NCBI GenBank assembly: GCA_948330435.1
Contig: CAOJBY010000017.1
Span: 1 to 64,000 of the forward strand
Direction of reading: 5' to 3'
Source: an uncultured Lachnoclostridium sp.
GTDB lineage: Bacteria; Bacillota; Clostridia; Lachnospirales; Lachnospiraceae
Length of the DNA: 64,000 nucleotides
Position numbers and translations under genes: made by a program. The notes under the pieces were generated by a model. The model was not told the DNA's origin and made no database searches. It saw nothing but the letters and a program-made list of their open reading frames with translations. Below, piece after piece: positions 17,637 through 27,714 of this stretch (positions are counted from its first letter, which is position 1; every line of letters begins with the position of its first letter).

Positions 17637-18940
17637 CAATCCGTACACTCCTCCTGCAGCCGATCCATCTCCTCCAAGCATTCCTCCACGGAAGCCCCGT
17701 TAAGAAGCTTACGCACAACCAGACACGTATTCCCCCACTGCTCCAGCTTCATCCCGGCATTGGATCCCAGCACAAAAATTCCGTCGTTCACCAAATCATT
17801 AATCGGCTTCAAGGCATCAATGCATTCCACCTCCACATTCTTAGAGGGTGAAATTACTTTATTCGTCTCCGCATAAAACTTTAGAGCTTCATCCGACAAA
17901 ATAATATCCATTACCGCAAGGGTATCCTCCAGATGCTCCGCATTCACACAAACCCCGTATCCGGACATGGAAACCACCGGCATCTGTCCCCGATGGGTAG
18001 GAAATCCAATCACCTGAAGATTGAAATCCGGCTTTCCATAGGCCGTCTCTGAATTAGCCGCCCCCCAGTAAGCCATAACAATGGGAGTCTTTTGAGCCAG
18101 AAAATCCGGTCCCTCCCCCTCAATGGCCTCATAAGTAATGGCTTTCTCCGCATCCACATACCCCAAATCAATCAGTGTCTTTACAAATTCAAACCCCTCC
18201 CGCATATAATCGCTGTATCTGCTCTCACCGCTGTTCAGAGCCGCAATCTCCTCTTTTGTATTTCCTCCGTTATACAGATCCGCATAGGCCTGAGAAAGCA
18301 CAAAGTTCTCCAGCCACCAGCGATTGGCTCCTACGGGAGTCTCAATTCCGTTTTCTTTAAAGACCCTGCAGCATTCCAGAAATTCCTCCGGCGTATTCGG
18401 AAGCTTCAGCCCATATTGTTCAAACATATTCTGATTCACAAACAGACCATAAACCACAACCTCCTGGGGAATGGCAACTAATTTTCCATCCACCGTATTT
18501 GACACTTTTACTACATCCCGCAGATTGACAGCACACTCAAGGCAGGACAGATCCACAAGCTTCCCCTCCGCACCGAGAATCTGAATGGTGTCCGGATTCA
18601 GAAGATACACATCATCCATATCACTGCGGGCACGGGCAAGCGTTACATCATCATAAGTCTTATCCTGATAATCCTCCGCCGTATACGTCCGATACTCCAC
18701 CGTAAGCCCCAGTTCCTCCTCCGCCATCATGACCGTCAGATCGTGAGCACTTCTGGCAATATTAGCCGCATCCGGATTGGATTTTTCCATCGGTCCAAAG
18801 AGGTTCACTATTTTCTTATCTTCTTTCACATCCTCTGCCAGATTCACCATGTCATTTTCTTTGTTTTTGCAGGAAGCCGCCCCTGCAAGGAGGGTGCCTG
18901 CCATGAAAATAATCAGGCTCTTTTTCAAATATCTTCCCAT
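17636..18940 (-). CDS. Extracellular solute-binding lipoprotein (family 1)
   Basis: The 434-residue protein has a signal peptide with lipobox LAGAASC (Cys about residue 24) and a periplasmic-binding-protein fold of the carbohydrate type (IVNLFGPMEKSNPDAANIAR, VVYGLFVNQNMFEQYGLKLP, SMSGYGVCVNAEHLEDTLAV). No ABC permease or ATPase is near. Instead it lies four bases after a hybrid histidine kinase and is coupled to a YczE-type gene. This suggests a ligand-sensing role for the kinase rather than transport, by analogy with binding-protein-dependent sensors. AGAGG precedes the ATG. Ligand unknown, probably a sugar or oligosaccharide. Confidence 0.88.
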   Translation of the reverse strand: MGRYLKKSLIIFMAGTLLAGAASCKNKENDMVNLAEDVKEDKKIVNLFGPMEKSNPDAANIARSAHDLTVMMAEEELGLTVEYRTYTAEDYQDKTYDDVTLARARSDMDDVYLLNPDTIQILGAEGKLVDLSCLECAVNLRDVVKVSNTVDGKLVAIPQEVVVYGLFVNQNMFEQYGLKLPNTPEEFLECCRVFKENGIETPVGANRWWLENFVLSQAYADLYNGGNTKEEIAALNSGESRYSDYMREGFEFVKTLIDLGYVDAEKAITYEAIEGEGPDFLAQKTPIVMAYWGAANSETAYGKPDFNLQVIGFPTHRGQMPVVSMSGYGVCVNAEHLEDTLAVMDIILSDEALKFYAETNKVISPSKNVEVECIDALKPINDLVNDGIFVLGSNAGMKLEQWGNTCLVVRKLLNGASVEECLEEMDRLQEECTD

Positions 18941-18944
18941 AACA

Positions 18945-21521
18945 CTAACCTCTTTTTTTTAACTCTTTGATCGTTCTCTTTAACACTTCCATATCCACCG
19001 GCTTTGCCACATGTGCATTCATACCGGCATTCATAGCTTCTTTCACATCCTCCGCAAACGCATTGGCCGTCATGGCAATAATCGGAATAGACGATGCATC
19101 CTCCCGTTCAAGAGCACGGATATGCCGTGTAGCTTCGTAGCCATTCATTACCGGCATCTGCACATCCATAAGAATGGCATCAAATTCACCGGGCTTAGCA
19201 CTGGCAAACCGTTCCACTACCAGTTTCCCGTTTTCCAGAATCTCACAGTCAGCACCCTCAATGCCCAGAAGCTCCTCCAAAATCTCCGCATTGATCTCAT
19301 TGTCCTCCGCCACCAGAAAATGCTCTCCCTCCAGACCGGAAGTTTCACTCTCCCTCCGGCTCTGCTCCTCTCCCTGAGCAGCAAGCTCTAAAATCTTCTC
19401 CTTTAACGCCGAAACAAAGAAAGGCTTTGTGAGAAATCCAGCAATTCCGGCATTCCGGGCCTCCGTCTCAATCTCATCCCAGTCATAAGCCGTCAGGAGC
19501 AGAATGGGTATATCCTTTTCAACCTCTTTTTTGATTCGCCTGGCCGTCTCAACTCCGTTGATTCCCGGCATCTTCCAATCCAGAAGAATCATATGATAAG
19601 GCTCCGGTTCCCCGCAGGATCTTCTCACTGCCTCCACAGCCGTCTCTCCATCCTCCAGAACATCTGTCCTTACACCGGTATCCTCCATAAGTGCCTGGAT
19701 ACTCTCCCGAACATCCTCGTCATCATCCACCACCAGAATCCGGGTTACCCCATGGTTTTTCCAGAACAGGGCATCCTCCTCCTGATCTGCGATACGCAGT
19801 TCAAGATCCACCGTAAAGATACTTCCCTTATCTAACTCACTGGCAACCTCAATCGTTCCGCCCATGAGTTCAACGATATTTTTCGTTATGGCCATTCCAA
19901 GACCCGTACCCTGGACCTTGTTGGTGGTACTGTTCTCCGCCCTGGTAAATGCGTCAAAAATTATCTGCAGATACTCCTGGGTCATACCGTAGCCGTTATC
20001 CTCCACCTCAACACGGATATGCTCATACTGATTGGAACGCTGCTTAAGGCCGATGATGCGGAACCAGATATGTCCGCCCTCCTGGGTATATTTTACTGCA
20101 TTGGAAAGGAGGTTGATCAGGATCTGATTCAGTCTTGTCTCGTCGCCTACCAGGTATTCGTGACGGATTCCCGTCACCTGAATGTCAAAGCTCTGCCCCT
20201 TGTTCTTTGCCGCCGGCCGGATAATGGCATCCACAGAGGAAATCACGTCATTTAACCGAAATTCTCCGATGGTGAGCACTGCCTTTCCGCTCTCAATCTT
20301 AGACACATCCAGAACGTCATTGATTAGACTTAAAAGATGCTGCCCCGAAGCCGTCAGCTTTCTGGTGTACTCCCGCACCTTAACCGGATTATCCGCATCC
20401 CTGGCAAGGAGGGTGGTAAATCCCAAAATGGCATTCATGGGTGTTCGGATGTCATGGGACATGTTGGAAAGGAACGTGGTTTTGGAATTGTTGGCCGCCT
20501 GTGCCGCCCGAAGTGCCTGCCCGAGCTGCTCATTGTGCAGCTCCCTCTCCGTCTCCCGTTCCAGCCGAAACTTATTCTGCTGCCGTTCATAGAGGAAAAA
20601 TACGGCACAGCAGATGAAAAAGGTGGCAAGCATAAAGATAACCACAATCAGAATATTCTGATTTACGGCATTCCCCTCTCTCTGAATGGCCTCTACCGGC
20701 ACATAGCCGATGAGATATACGGAGCCTCCGTTTACGGCCCACAGATAGATCAGGGAATCTTTGTTCCGGATTTTGTGGTAGAACATCACATTTCCGCTCT
20801 GTTCTATGCTGTCGGCCACATTCTGCTGTATGGTCTCCTCTAAGATATCATTGGCCCGGTAAAAATCCTGCAGGTTCAGATGTCCCGCATCACGCTCCCC
20901 TATGCCCTTGGGCTTTAGAAGAAACCTCTTGGTCTGTCTGTCCATAATGTATAGCGTGGCACTTCCGTTGTAAAGGCGGTCCGGAAGAGCATTGTCAAAG
21001 GAATCATAGATATACTCCACATAGAGAACGGCAATCTCCCGGCCGTCTCTTGTCACCGGGCATTTCATGGTATAGGCCCATGTTCCCATATCATTGATAT
21101 AAGAAACGGAAACTGGCAGTTCTTCTACGGTCTCCTGATTGGAAAAATCCAGTTCTTCCGGATAAAACACTTCTCCGGTGTTGGAGATGCCTTTCGTCTC
21201 TCCGGAAAACACAAGGGACATCTTTACCAGAGTATCATTTCGATCGTAGGAGAGAATGAATTCTTCCGGATCCTCAATGATGGAAAGTTCCTCTGCCAGC
21301 AGCTTCTGATATTCGGCTTCTCTCTGAAACAGAACTTCTATGGTGCCTTTTAAAAGTTCAAGGCTTTCGCTTAAGTTCCCGATGGCAGACTGAGACATCT
21401 CATGGGATATTCTTGCAGCGATAAAAAACACGAAGCTGCCCAATATCAAAAACACTGTCAGTATTAAGGTTAATAAAATTTTTCTGCCGCTTTTTTTCTC
21501 TTCATTTTCTCTTTTATCCAT
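18945..21521 (-). CDS. Hybrid histidine kinase with two receiver domains
   Basis: The 858-residue protein contains two membrane spans (about 14-36 and 286-308) enclosing an extracellular sensor of Cache type. These are followed by a coiled coil, a HisKA domain with SNMSHDIRTPMNAILGF (phospho-His), and an ATPase domain (VEDNGYGM, GTGLGMAITKNIVELMGG). Two receiver domains follow: ILVVDDDEDV with MILLDWKMPG, and FLVAEDNEINAEI with ILMDVQMPVMNGYEATRHI. No output or HPt domain is present, so phosphate must pass to another protein or act internally. It leads an apparent three-gene operon with the binding lipoprotein and YczE-like protein. Confidence 0.93.
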   Translation of the reverse strand: MDKRENEEKKSGRKILLTLILTVFLILGSFVFFIAARISHEMSQSAIGNLSESLELLKGTIEVLFQREAEYQKLLAEELSIIEDPEEFILSYDRNDTLVKMSLVFSGETKGISNTGEVFYPEELDFSNQETVEELPVSVSYINDMGTWAYTMKCPVTRDGREIAVLYVEYIYDSFDNALPDRLYNGSATLYIMDRQTKRFLLKPKGIGERDAGHLNLQDFYRANDILEETIQQNVADSIEQSGNVMFYHKIRNKDSLIYLWAVNGGSVYLIGYVPVEAIQREGNAVNQNILIVVIFMLATFFICCAVFFLYERQQNKFRLERETERELHNEQLGQALRAAQAANNSKTTFLSNMSHDIRTPMNAILGFTTLLARDADNPVKVREYTRKLTASGQHLLSLINDVLDVSKIESGKAVLTIGEFRLNDVISSVDAIIRPAAKNKGQSFDIQVTGIRHEYLVGDETRLNQILINLLSNAVKYTQEGGHIWFRIIGLKQRSNQYEHIRVEVEDNGYGMTQEYLQIIFDAFTRAENSTTNKVQGTGLGMAITKNIVELMGGTIEVASELDKGSIFTVDLELRIADQEEDALFWKNHGVTRILVVDDDEDVRESIQALMEDTGVRTDVLEDGETAVEAVRRSCGEPEPYHMILLDWKMPGINGVETARRIKKEVEKDIPILLLTAYDWDEIETEARNAGIAGFLTKPFFVSALKEKILELAAQGEEQSRRESETSGLEGEHFLVAEDNEINAEILEELLGIEGADCEILENGKLVVERFASAKPGEFDAILMDVQMPVMNGYEATRHIRALEREDASSIPIIAMTANAFAEDVKEAMNAGMNAHVAKPVDMEVLKRTIKELKKRG

Positions 21522-21699
21522 CTTATAATGACCCTTATTAAAACTTTATAATGACTGACATTCTTTCCGTACACCAGGCTCGTTTTTGTATAAAAAGAAT
21601 GGTTATTACTATTATAGCAGTCTTATAGGTTTAGGTCAAAATGTTTATTTCTGGATAGACATTTTGGATAGGCATTTGGATGGGGATTTACCCAATGGC

Positions 21700-21898
21700 G
21701 GTGGGGTTCAGACGGGCAGCGGCGGAGTGGGGGGAGGGATTTTTCCATATCGGTGTTCGGACGGTTCACGTACATTCTGTCTGCTCTGGGCGGATATTGC
21801 TTTGGCAATGTCCGTCCAGAACAGACAGAATGTACGTAAATCGTCCGAACATAGGATATAGAAAAGTCTTCCGCCTTATTCCCCTACAGCCCCACCCC
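21700..21898. repeat. Long palindromic repeat, copy 1
   Basis: Nearly the whole non-coding interval 21522-21911 is this element. The arms 21741-21794 and 21809-21866 pair over about 50 bases with few mismatches around a loop holding TATTGC/GCAATG, and GC-rich outer arms extend further. The core TTTTCCATATCGGTGTTCGG followed by ACGGTTCACGTAC is shared with the copy at 54413-54498 and, more loosely, with 27715-27819. It can also act as a terminator for the kinase operon's upstream neighbourhood. Confidence 0.75.
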
Positions 21899-21911
21899 TC
21901 CGGATACGAGA

Positions 21912-22244
21912 TCAGCAGGAAAGTCTCTTCTCATAAATCTCAATCAGCTCCATCGCCATCACCTTAAAGCACTCCGCACTCATCATCTGATCCTCCGCAT
22001 GCACCAGCAGCAGATCAAAGGGCATCTCCTCCCCCTCCCCCTGAAGCTGCAAGAGATCCTGATGTGCTTCATGTCCCCCCGCATAGATGGCATCCGCCTC
22101 CGCTATCTTTGCGTGGGCCTCCTCAAAGGCTCCCTCCTTGGCACACCCCAGGGCCTCGATATAGATACTCCGGGCCGTACCCACGGAAGCGATAATCCGA
22201 AAATCAATTTCCTCCATTTTTGCCTTAAGCTCTTCCCTTGTCAT
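21912..22244 (-). CDS. PTS lactose/cellobiose-family EIIA
   Basis: The 110-residue, mostly helical protein matches the LacF/CelC-type IIA fold. The phosphorylated histidine is expected in LLLVHAEDQMM near residue 81. It accepts phosphate from HPr and passes it to IIB. GGAGGG precedes the ATG. It is last in the order IIC-(GH1)-IIB-IIA on the minus strand, three bases after IIB. Length and conserved HAEDQ are normal. Confidence 0.9.
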   Translation of the reverse strand: MTREELKAKMEEIDFRIIASVGTARSIYIEALGCAKEGAFEEAHAKIAEADAIYAGGHEAHQDLLQLQGEGEEMPFDLLLVHAEDQMMSAECFKVMAMELIEIYEKRLSC

Positions 22245-22247
22245 GTC

Positions 22248-22550
22248 TTAACCCTCCATCAGCTTCTGAGCCCGTTTTACAACTGCGGCTCCGTCCATCA
22301 TGCCGTAAGCCGCCATGTCGATCACCTCCACCGGCTTGTCAGGAAACATCTCCTTGACAAAGCTCAGCTTGTAGCGGACCTGGGGCCCTAAAAAGATCAC
22401 ATCCGCATCCGCCGCATTGGTCTTGGCCGTGTCCACCGCATAGGCGGCAATGGAATACTCCAGTCCCATATTTTCAGCCGCCGTGTTCATCTTTGCTACC
22501 AACGCACTGGTAGACATCCCCTGGTTGCACAATAAAATCACTTTCTTCAT
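22248..22550 (-). CDS. PTS cellobiose-family EIIB
   Basis: About 100 residues starting MKKVILLCNQGMSTSALVAK. The cysteine of LLCNQGMST is the phosphorylation site of lactose/cellobiose IIB proteins. AAGGAG lies 10 bases before the ATG. The ORF is open ten codons further, but that stretch lies in the end of the GH1 gene. It would relay phosphate from IIA to the sugar on IIC. Because the adjacent IIC gene is broken, this IIB may now be without a partner or serve another IIC. Confidence 0.9.
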   Translation of the reverse strand: MKKVILLCNQGMSTSALVAKMNTAAENMGLEYSIAAYAVDTAKTNAADADVIFLGPQVRYKLSFVKEMFPDKPVEVIDMAAYGMMDGAAVVKRAQKLMEG

Positions 22551-22551
22551 T

Positions 22552-23976
22552 TTAATCAATCTCCTTTCCGTTGCTTGCAATCACTTTTTGATACCATTTA
22601 AAAGAATCTTTCTTTTTCCGTTCCAGAGTGCCCCTGCCCTCATTGTCACGGTCCACATAAATCATTCCGTACCGCTTCTTCATCTCGCCGCTGCTGCAGC
22701 TTACCAGGTCAATACAGCCCCAGGCCAGATAACCCATCAGTTCCACTCCGTCACGAACCGCCTCTCCCATCTGGCGGATATGCTCCCGCAGATAGGCAAT
22801 CCGGTAGGAATCGTGAATATGTCCGTCCGGTTCCACCGTGTCCGACGCACCCAGTCCGTTTTCCACAATAAACAGGGGTTTTTCATACCGGTCATACAGC
22901 TCGTTCAACAGAATCCGAAGACCCACGCTGTCCTCCTGCCATCCCCACTCGCTGCTTTTTAAATAAGGATTGGACAGTCCAAAGGCCATATTGCCAACCA
23001 TCTGGTGCTTGGAGCGATCCCCGCTTACCACATTGCTCATGTAATAGCTGAGGGCCAGATAATCACTGGTGTATTGGGCCATCGTCTCCAAATCGCCCTC
23101 CTCCATGTTAAGCTCCACGCCGTTTTCCCGGAAAAACCGGTCCCCATAGGCGGGATAATGGCCCCGCAGCATCACATCCGCAAAAAAGAGGGAAACACGT
23201 CCCTGCTGCATATTTGCCAGAACATCCGCCGGGGCACAGCTTAAGGGGTAGCTTAGCTGACTGGCCAACATCATTCCCATTTTTCCTCCGGGAACAATCT
23301 CGTGGCACAGCTTCACCGCCCGGGCCGCCGCCACAAACTGATGATGGGCCGCCTGGTAAATGATCTGGCTGCGGCGGGGATCCTCCGCATCCACATGGAA
23401 CCCTCCCCCCAGCTCCGGCATCATGCTGATCACATTGATCTCGTTAAAGCTCATCCAGAAACGAACCTTGTCCTTGTAACGCTCCAGAACCGTCCGGGCA
23501 AACTTTTCATAAAATCCAATCAGCTCCCGGCTCTGCCATCCGCCGTAGGTTTGACACAGATACAGGGGCGTCTCGTAGTGGGTGATGGTCACCACCGGCT
23601 CAATCCCATGTCTCCTAAGCTCGTCAAACAACTCGTCATAGAACCGAAGTCCCGCTTCGTTTGGCTCATCCTCGATCCCTTTCGGGTAGATGCGGCTCCA
23701 GGCAATGGAGGTCCGCAGAGCCTTGAAGCCCATCTCGGCAAACAGTGCGATATCTTCCTTGTAGCGATGATAGAAATCAATGGCCACATGACTGGGATAA
23801 TAGACCGCCGGGTCAATGTCCTCTCCAAAGGTGGCAAACCTCTTCGCACCGATTCCCAGCGTGTCCGGCGTGGCAGGCAGCTTGCCGTCCTCAAGATACG
23901 CCCCCTCGCACTGATGGGCTGCGATTGCACCTCCCCATAAAAATTTGGGAGGAAATAAAAATTCCGTGCTATTCAT
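22552..23976 (-). CDS. GH1 6-phospho-beta-glucosidase
   Basis: The 474-residue protein begins FLFPPKFLWGGAIAAHQCEG, the GH1 opening. The acid/base glutamate is in WMSFNEINV and the nucleophile in LFIVENGLGASD. Clustering with a lactose/cellobiose PTS suggests it cleaves 6-phospho-beta-glucosides in the cytosol. The frame reaches back to 24075, but AGAGGTG before the ATG at 23976 and homology fix the start; the upstream part overlaps the remnant of the IIC gene. The stop sits one base before the IIB start, so the genes are co-transcribed. Confidence 0.93.
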   Translation of the reverse strand: MNSTEFLFPPKFLWGGAIAAHQCEGAYLEDGKLPATPDTLGIGAKRFATFGEDIDPAVYYPSHVAIDFYHRYKEDIALFAEMGFKALRTSIAWSRIYPKGIEDEPNEAGLRFYDELFDELRRHGIEPVVTITHYETPLYLCQTYGGWQSRELIGFYEKFARTVLERYKDKVRFWMSFNEINVISMMPELGGGFHVDAEDPRRSQIIYQAAHHQFVAAARAVKLCHEIVPGGKMGMMLASQLSYPLSCAPADVLANMQQGRVSLFFADVMLRGHYPAYGDRFFRENGVELNMEEGDLETMAQYTSDYLALSYYMSNVVSGDRSKHQMVGNMAFGLSNPYLKSSEWGWQEDSVGLRILLNELYDRYEKPLFIVENGLGASDTVEPDGHIHDSYRIAYLREHIRQMGEAVRDGVELMGYLAWGCIDLVSCSSGEMKKRYGMIYVDRDNEGRGTLERKKKDSFKWYQKVIASNGKEID

Positions 23977-24043
23977 GTAATCACCTCTCTTGGCTTTACT
24001 ATAAAACAGCACGGAAGATAGCTCAATGTCATAAAATGGCGGA

Positions 24044-25196
24044 TTATCCGCCGCAATTCTTACATTCCTCCTCATACCTTATGCGGTCATACCGCCGGAA
24101 AAAGGGATAATAGAGGGCACCGTCCACAAAAAGGAGAAAGAAGCTAAGAAGCAACGCCCTAAGGATTGAGAATCATGGGCGTTCCAAATATCAGCGGCTC
24201 GTTAATCTCAAAAAACGAGGTCGGAAAGGCAATCTTCCCAAGGGTTTTCAAGTGCTGGCTTTTGGCTCTGGTCAGCATCAGAAGATTCAGTGCAAAGGTA
24301 CACCCGGCTCCTCCCAACAGCGTGTAGGGGAGGAAGTTCCACTCTGGATTGGGACAGGGCGTGCCTGCCGCAAAGGCGGAGAGATTCGCTGTTACCATTG
24401 CCATATAGATGGGAGCCATGCCGCTGTAGACAACCATGCTGCCATGAATACCGAACATCCATAAAACCACCGCTACCAGGGTATATACCACAAAGCCCCA
24501 GAATCCTCCCGCAACACTGGTAAGGGGAGCCTGCAGAACCTTATAAATCAAATCCTGTGCCGTGCCAAAGGGCGTCTGCTGCAGGATAACACGGACAACA
24601 ATGAACAGAATAAAGACAATCGTCGCCGGAATCATGGTCTCGAACATATTGGTAACATTGCTCGGCACCGACGCAGGCATGCGGATGCGGAAATTCTTAT
24701 CCAGGCACCACACGTAGACTCTTGCGGCTCCGATTCCCACAATCATGGACAGAAAGATGCCGGTCGCCCCGAAAGAACCCACGGGCAGTACGCCGGAAAC
24801 CATGCCGGTAACCGTTGCCCCCGCTTCATCCGTCAGTGTGGCGGCCATCTCAAAGGGCGTGAGAATCAGAAATGCACCCAGAGAGATCATGGCACCGGAA
24901 AACGCATTCTTATCGTAGGATTTCGCCGTAAAGTATCCAAAGGACAACACCAGATACAGAGAAATCAGATCGCTGGTGATCATAATGGGGAAGTTCAGAA
25001 TATCAAACAATCCCGTGCTCATCAAAAAGTTTGTGTACCAGTCTCCCAGGGGCAGAGAGCGGAGCATCGCAAACAGCGAACCTCCGATGGTCAGTGCGGC
25101 CACCCCCATAAAGCCATTCATCAAAATCTTGATGATGCGGCTGTTTGTAAATTTGTCAATCATCGGCATTACTTTTTCGTTGATAAAGTCACCCAT
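24044..25196 (-). pseudogene. PTS cellobiose-family EIIC, internal deletion and frameshift
   Basis: The reading frame opens with MGDFINEKVMPMIDKF (AAGGAGG eight bases upstream, ATG at 25196) and follows the IIC family through EINEPLIFGTPMILNP, where a TAG stops it at 24159. One base out of frame, the sequence resumes with a segment matching the extreme C-terminus of IIC proteins (FFLLFVDGALYYPFFRRYD, stop at 24044). The 60-70 residues normally between these two blocks are missing. So an internal deletion joined the two ends and shifted the frame. The transporter is probably non-functional, leaving IIA, IIB and GH1 intact. A TATAAT box at 25229-25234 may be the operon promoter. Confidence 0.82.
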
Positions 25197-25337
25197 ACCA
25201 AAACCCTCCTTGTTTTTCATTTATCTGAATTATAGCAAGGGCCTGGCAAAAGGTGTATTTCTGCTTTTGCCGTAATTGCTCTGTGGTTTGTGACATTTTG
25301 TGAAACAGATGGCCGGACGGGCTGCTAACTTCTCTCC

Positions 25338-26924
25338 CTATTCACTTCCTTTATACACCATCTTCTCGATCACGCAGCTATGCGGTGTGCTTTTATTACC
25401 CTTATCATAATTAACGCCAACCAAAAGGATCTCCCCTGTATAGCCCTCCAATGCCTGAGTGTAGTGCCGATCTTTAATTTGATCGATCGCAGTGACAGCC
25501 GACTTGTCATATTTCAGTTCAATTACAAGGGCCGGCTTTCCGGTAAAAGGCAGCGGCAAAAACACCACATCCGCATATCCATGTCCTGTTGGGAACTCCC
25601 GGATCAGCCGATAATCTTTTCTTGCACTGTAATATGCCAGGCTTATGGCACAGCCAAGAGAATTTTCATCATTGTATGTCAGAACAGATGCCACCTCCGT
25701 ATGTGCCTGGTCAAGCCCTTTTGCAACACTCTTTGCGTCACAGCGAAGTGTATCCTCTAACAGCTTTTCCGACGCTTTCAAAATACGCATAATTTCCGTC
25801 CAGCCACCTACACTCATGGCGTTCTCAAACTCTCCGGAGATCTCCTTATTGGGAATAAATGCTTCTTTCGAATCAGCATCATATCCCAGATACCCCAGAT
25901 GAATCAGCAATGTCAGCACATCATCCTTTGTTTTAAAGGTACGCATATCATTCTGAAAGCTTAAAGTATTTACCCTGACACGTTCTCCTCCAAGCATCCG
26001 CACAATATCGGATCTAAGACCATCGAAATCCATATCCATATAAATCTTTAAGGCTTCATAAGTCTCAGTGGCTGTCCAATAATTAGAAAAATGACGACCT
26101 TTCATAGCTGCCACAACAGAGCGGGGATTGTAAACATGCTGAAACTGTCGGAATCGGTAACCGTCATACCAGTTGCTTGTCTGAGCAAAATCCATATCGA
26201 AACGCTGGCACAGTTCTTTGACCTCTTGTTCTGTAAAGCCGGTATATTCTTCAAAAACATTTTGATCGATCATGGAATATTCCCAGAACATATTTAAAGC
26301 TGAATGTTGTCCATATTTTTTTACCGGTAAAATCCCTGTCATATAGGCAAGGGCAACATACGGCTGATCCTTTAGAAGATTCCGCAGGAAATCAAGGTAC
26401 TGCTGTTGGAGTTCTTCCAATTTCTGTCTCTCACGCACTACACAGTCCCACTCGTCAATCAGAAAAATGAACTTTTTTCCTGCTTTCACATAAATACGCC
26501 GCAGGGCATCTGCAAGTCCTGTCACTGGTTTTTTTAAAAATTCCCCATATGTCTCATAAACCTCTTCCAGTACCTGCTGCTCAAGATGCTCTGTCACCTT
26601 TCCCTGCTCCGCTTCAATTAAAAATTGCTGCATATTCAGAAAAATTACATCATATTGATTCAAATATACAGGAAAGGTATCATTCTGTTCGATAACCGTC
26701 CCCATAAACAGCTTCTTTGAGTCACAGCCGCAGCTGTAGTAGGCTGCAAGCATCTCAAGAGCCATAGATTTTCCAAATCTTCTCGGCCTGCTGACGCAGA
26801 TATATTTTTCTTTTGTATTGATCAGTTCATTTGTACGCCCAATCAGCCCGGTCTTGTCCACGTAGATTCTGGAATGGAGTGCTTCTTCAAAACTGCCGTT
26901 TCCAGGATTCAGATAAAAGCCCAA
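25338..26924 (-). CDS. AAA-ATPase / PD-(D/E)XK nuclease-like protein
   Basis: The 528-residue protein has an N-terminal AAA-ATPase-like domain with Walker A in CVSRPRRFGKSMALEMLA (about residues 43-60) and Walker B-like FIFLIDEWDCVV. The C-terminal domain has the PD-(D/E)XK signature in LPFTGKPALVIELKYDKSA. This fusion (AAA-ATPase-like plus PDDEXK_9) is abundant and multicopy in gut anaerobes; its role is unknown. The start codon is TTG with AGGAGG eight bases upstream. A fragment of a paralogue is found at 50048-50285. Confidence 0.88.
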   Translation of the reverse strand: MGFYLNPGNGSFEEALHSRIYVDKTGLIGRTNELINTKEKYICVSRPRRFGKSMALEMLAAYYSCGCDSKKLFMGTVIEQNDTFPVYLNQYDVIFLNMQQFLIEAEQGKVTEHLEQQVLEEVYETYGEFLKKPVTGLADALRRIYVKAGKKFIFLIDEWDCVVRERQKLEELQQQYLDFLRNLLKDQPYVALAYMTGILPVKKYGQHSALNMFWEYSMIDQNVFEEYTGFTEQEVKELCQRFDMDFAQTSNWYDGYRFRQFQHVYNPRSVVAAMKGRHFSNYWTATETYEALKIYMDMDFDGLRSDIVRMLGGERVRVNTLSFQNDMRTFKTKDDVLTLLIHLGYLGYDADSKEAFIPNKEISGEFENAMSVGGWTEIMRILKASEKLLEDTLRCDAKSVAKGLDQAHTEVASVLTYNDENSLGCAISLAYYSARKDYRLIREFPTGHGYADVVFLPLPFTGKPALVIELKYDKSAVTAIDQIKDRHYTQALEGYTGEILLVGVNYDKGNKSTPHSCVIEKMVYKGSE

Positions 26925-27172
26925 TAAAGTACCCTCCTGTGTTTTCTTATCTATGGAGCATTTGATATTAAGTTATACTAGCTCATTCGTCCTTTTATTA
27001 TATAAGATCCGTACAATAATTACTATACGTATTTAAAAAACAATATAAGTATCAAGATGTATTAACTGCATCAATAGAGATTATTGTGCAGGCTTGCATA
27101 ATTTTAGGATCGCTATTGCAATGGAGGTCCCTATTAAAAAGAAAACGGAAGCTTTCAAATCACAGGCCTCTG

Positions 27173-27667
27173 TTAAGGGGTGATATGATACATAGAGCAT
27201 AAAAGCCGCTTACCGCTCTGGGTCTTGAACAGTCTCGTTTGGGCATTGCGAATCGCTTCCTCCGACTTTCCTCCCTCTTCTGCGTTTACCAGGTAATCAG
27301 CTTCCAGCAAAATCTGATGTTCCGGTCCATTCACATTGGTATATGTATGATGATGAGCCACCACCCAGGAGATACGCTGAATCATGTCCTCCGGCACAGA
27401 CAGTTCATGCAGAAATTGTTCTGCCAAGGCAGGGCTTTCCTGCTCCTGTAGCTTTCCATTTGTGCTGCCGTATTTCTCCCGGCATACAGGACAGGCGATG
27501 TCATGAATCACTGCCGCCAACTCCAACCGTTCCTGTATCTCCTCATCCAAATGCTCCAGCTCCCCAATCGTCTTTGCAAAGCCGTAAACCTTTAGAAAAT
27601 GATTAATATCATGAATATTTCCATCGTAAAAATGTATCATTTTTTCAATCGCCATGCTGATCATCAT
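27173..27667 (-). CDS. HD-domain phosphohydrolase
   Basis: About 164 residues. The metal-binding HD pattern is visible as HDINHFLKVYGFA, LAAVIHDIACP and VAHHHTY. The predicted activity is metal-dependent phosphohydrolysis, substrate unknown. GGGAGG lies eight bases before the ATG at 27667; a GTG seven codons earlier is possible. It is monocistronic. The gap 26925-27172 upstream of the ATPase gene shows nothing recognisable. Confidence 0.82.
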   Translation of the reverse strand: MMISMAIEKMIHFYDGNIHDINHFLKVYGFAKTIGELEHLDEEIQERLELAAVIHDIACPVCREKYGSTNGKLQEQESPALAEQFLHELSVPEDMIQRISWVVAHHHTYTNVNGPEHQILLEADYLVNAEEGGKSEEAIRNAQTRLFKTQSGKRLLCSMYHITP

Positions 27668-27714
27668 AAGCCATTCCTCCCTGTTCACCGTACATCTTCT
27701 CTGTTACCTAAAAT

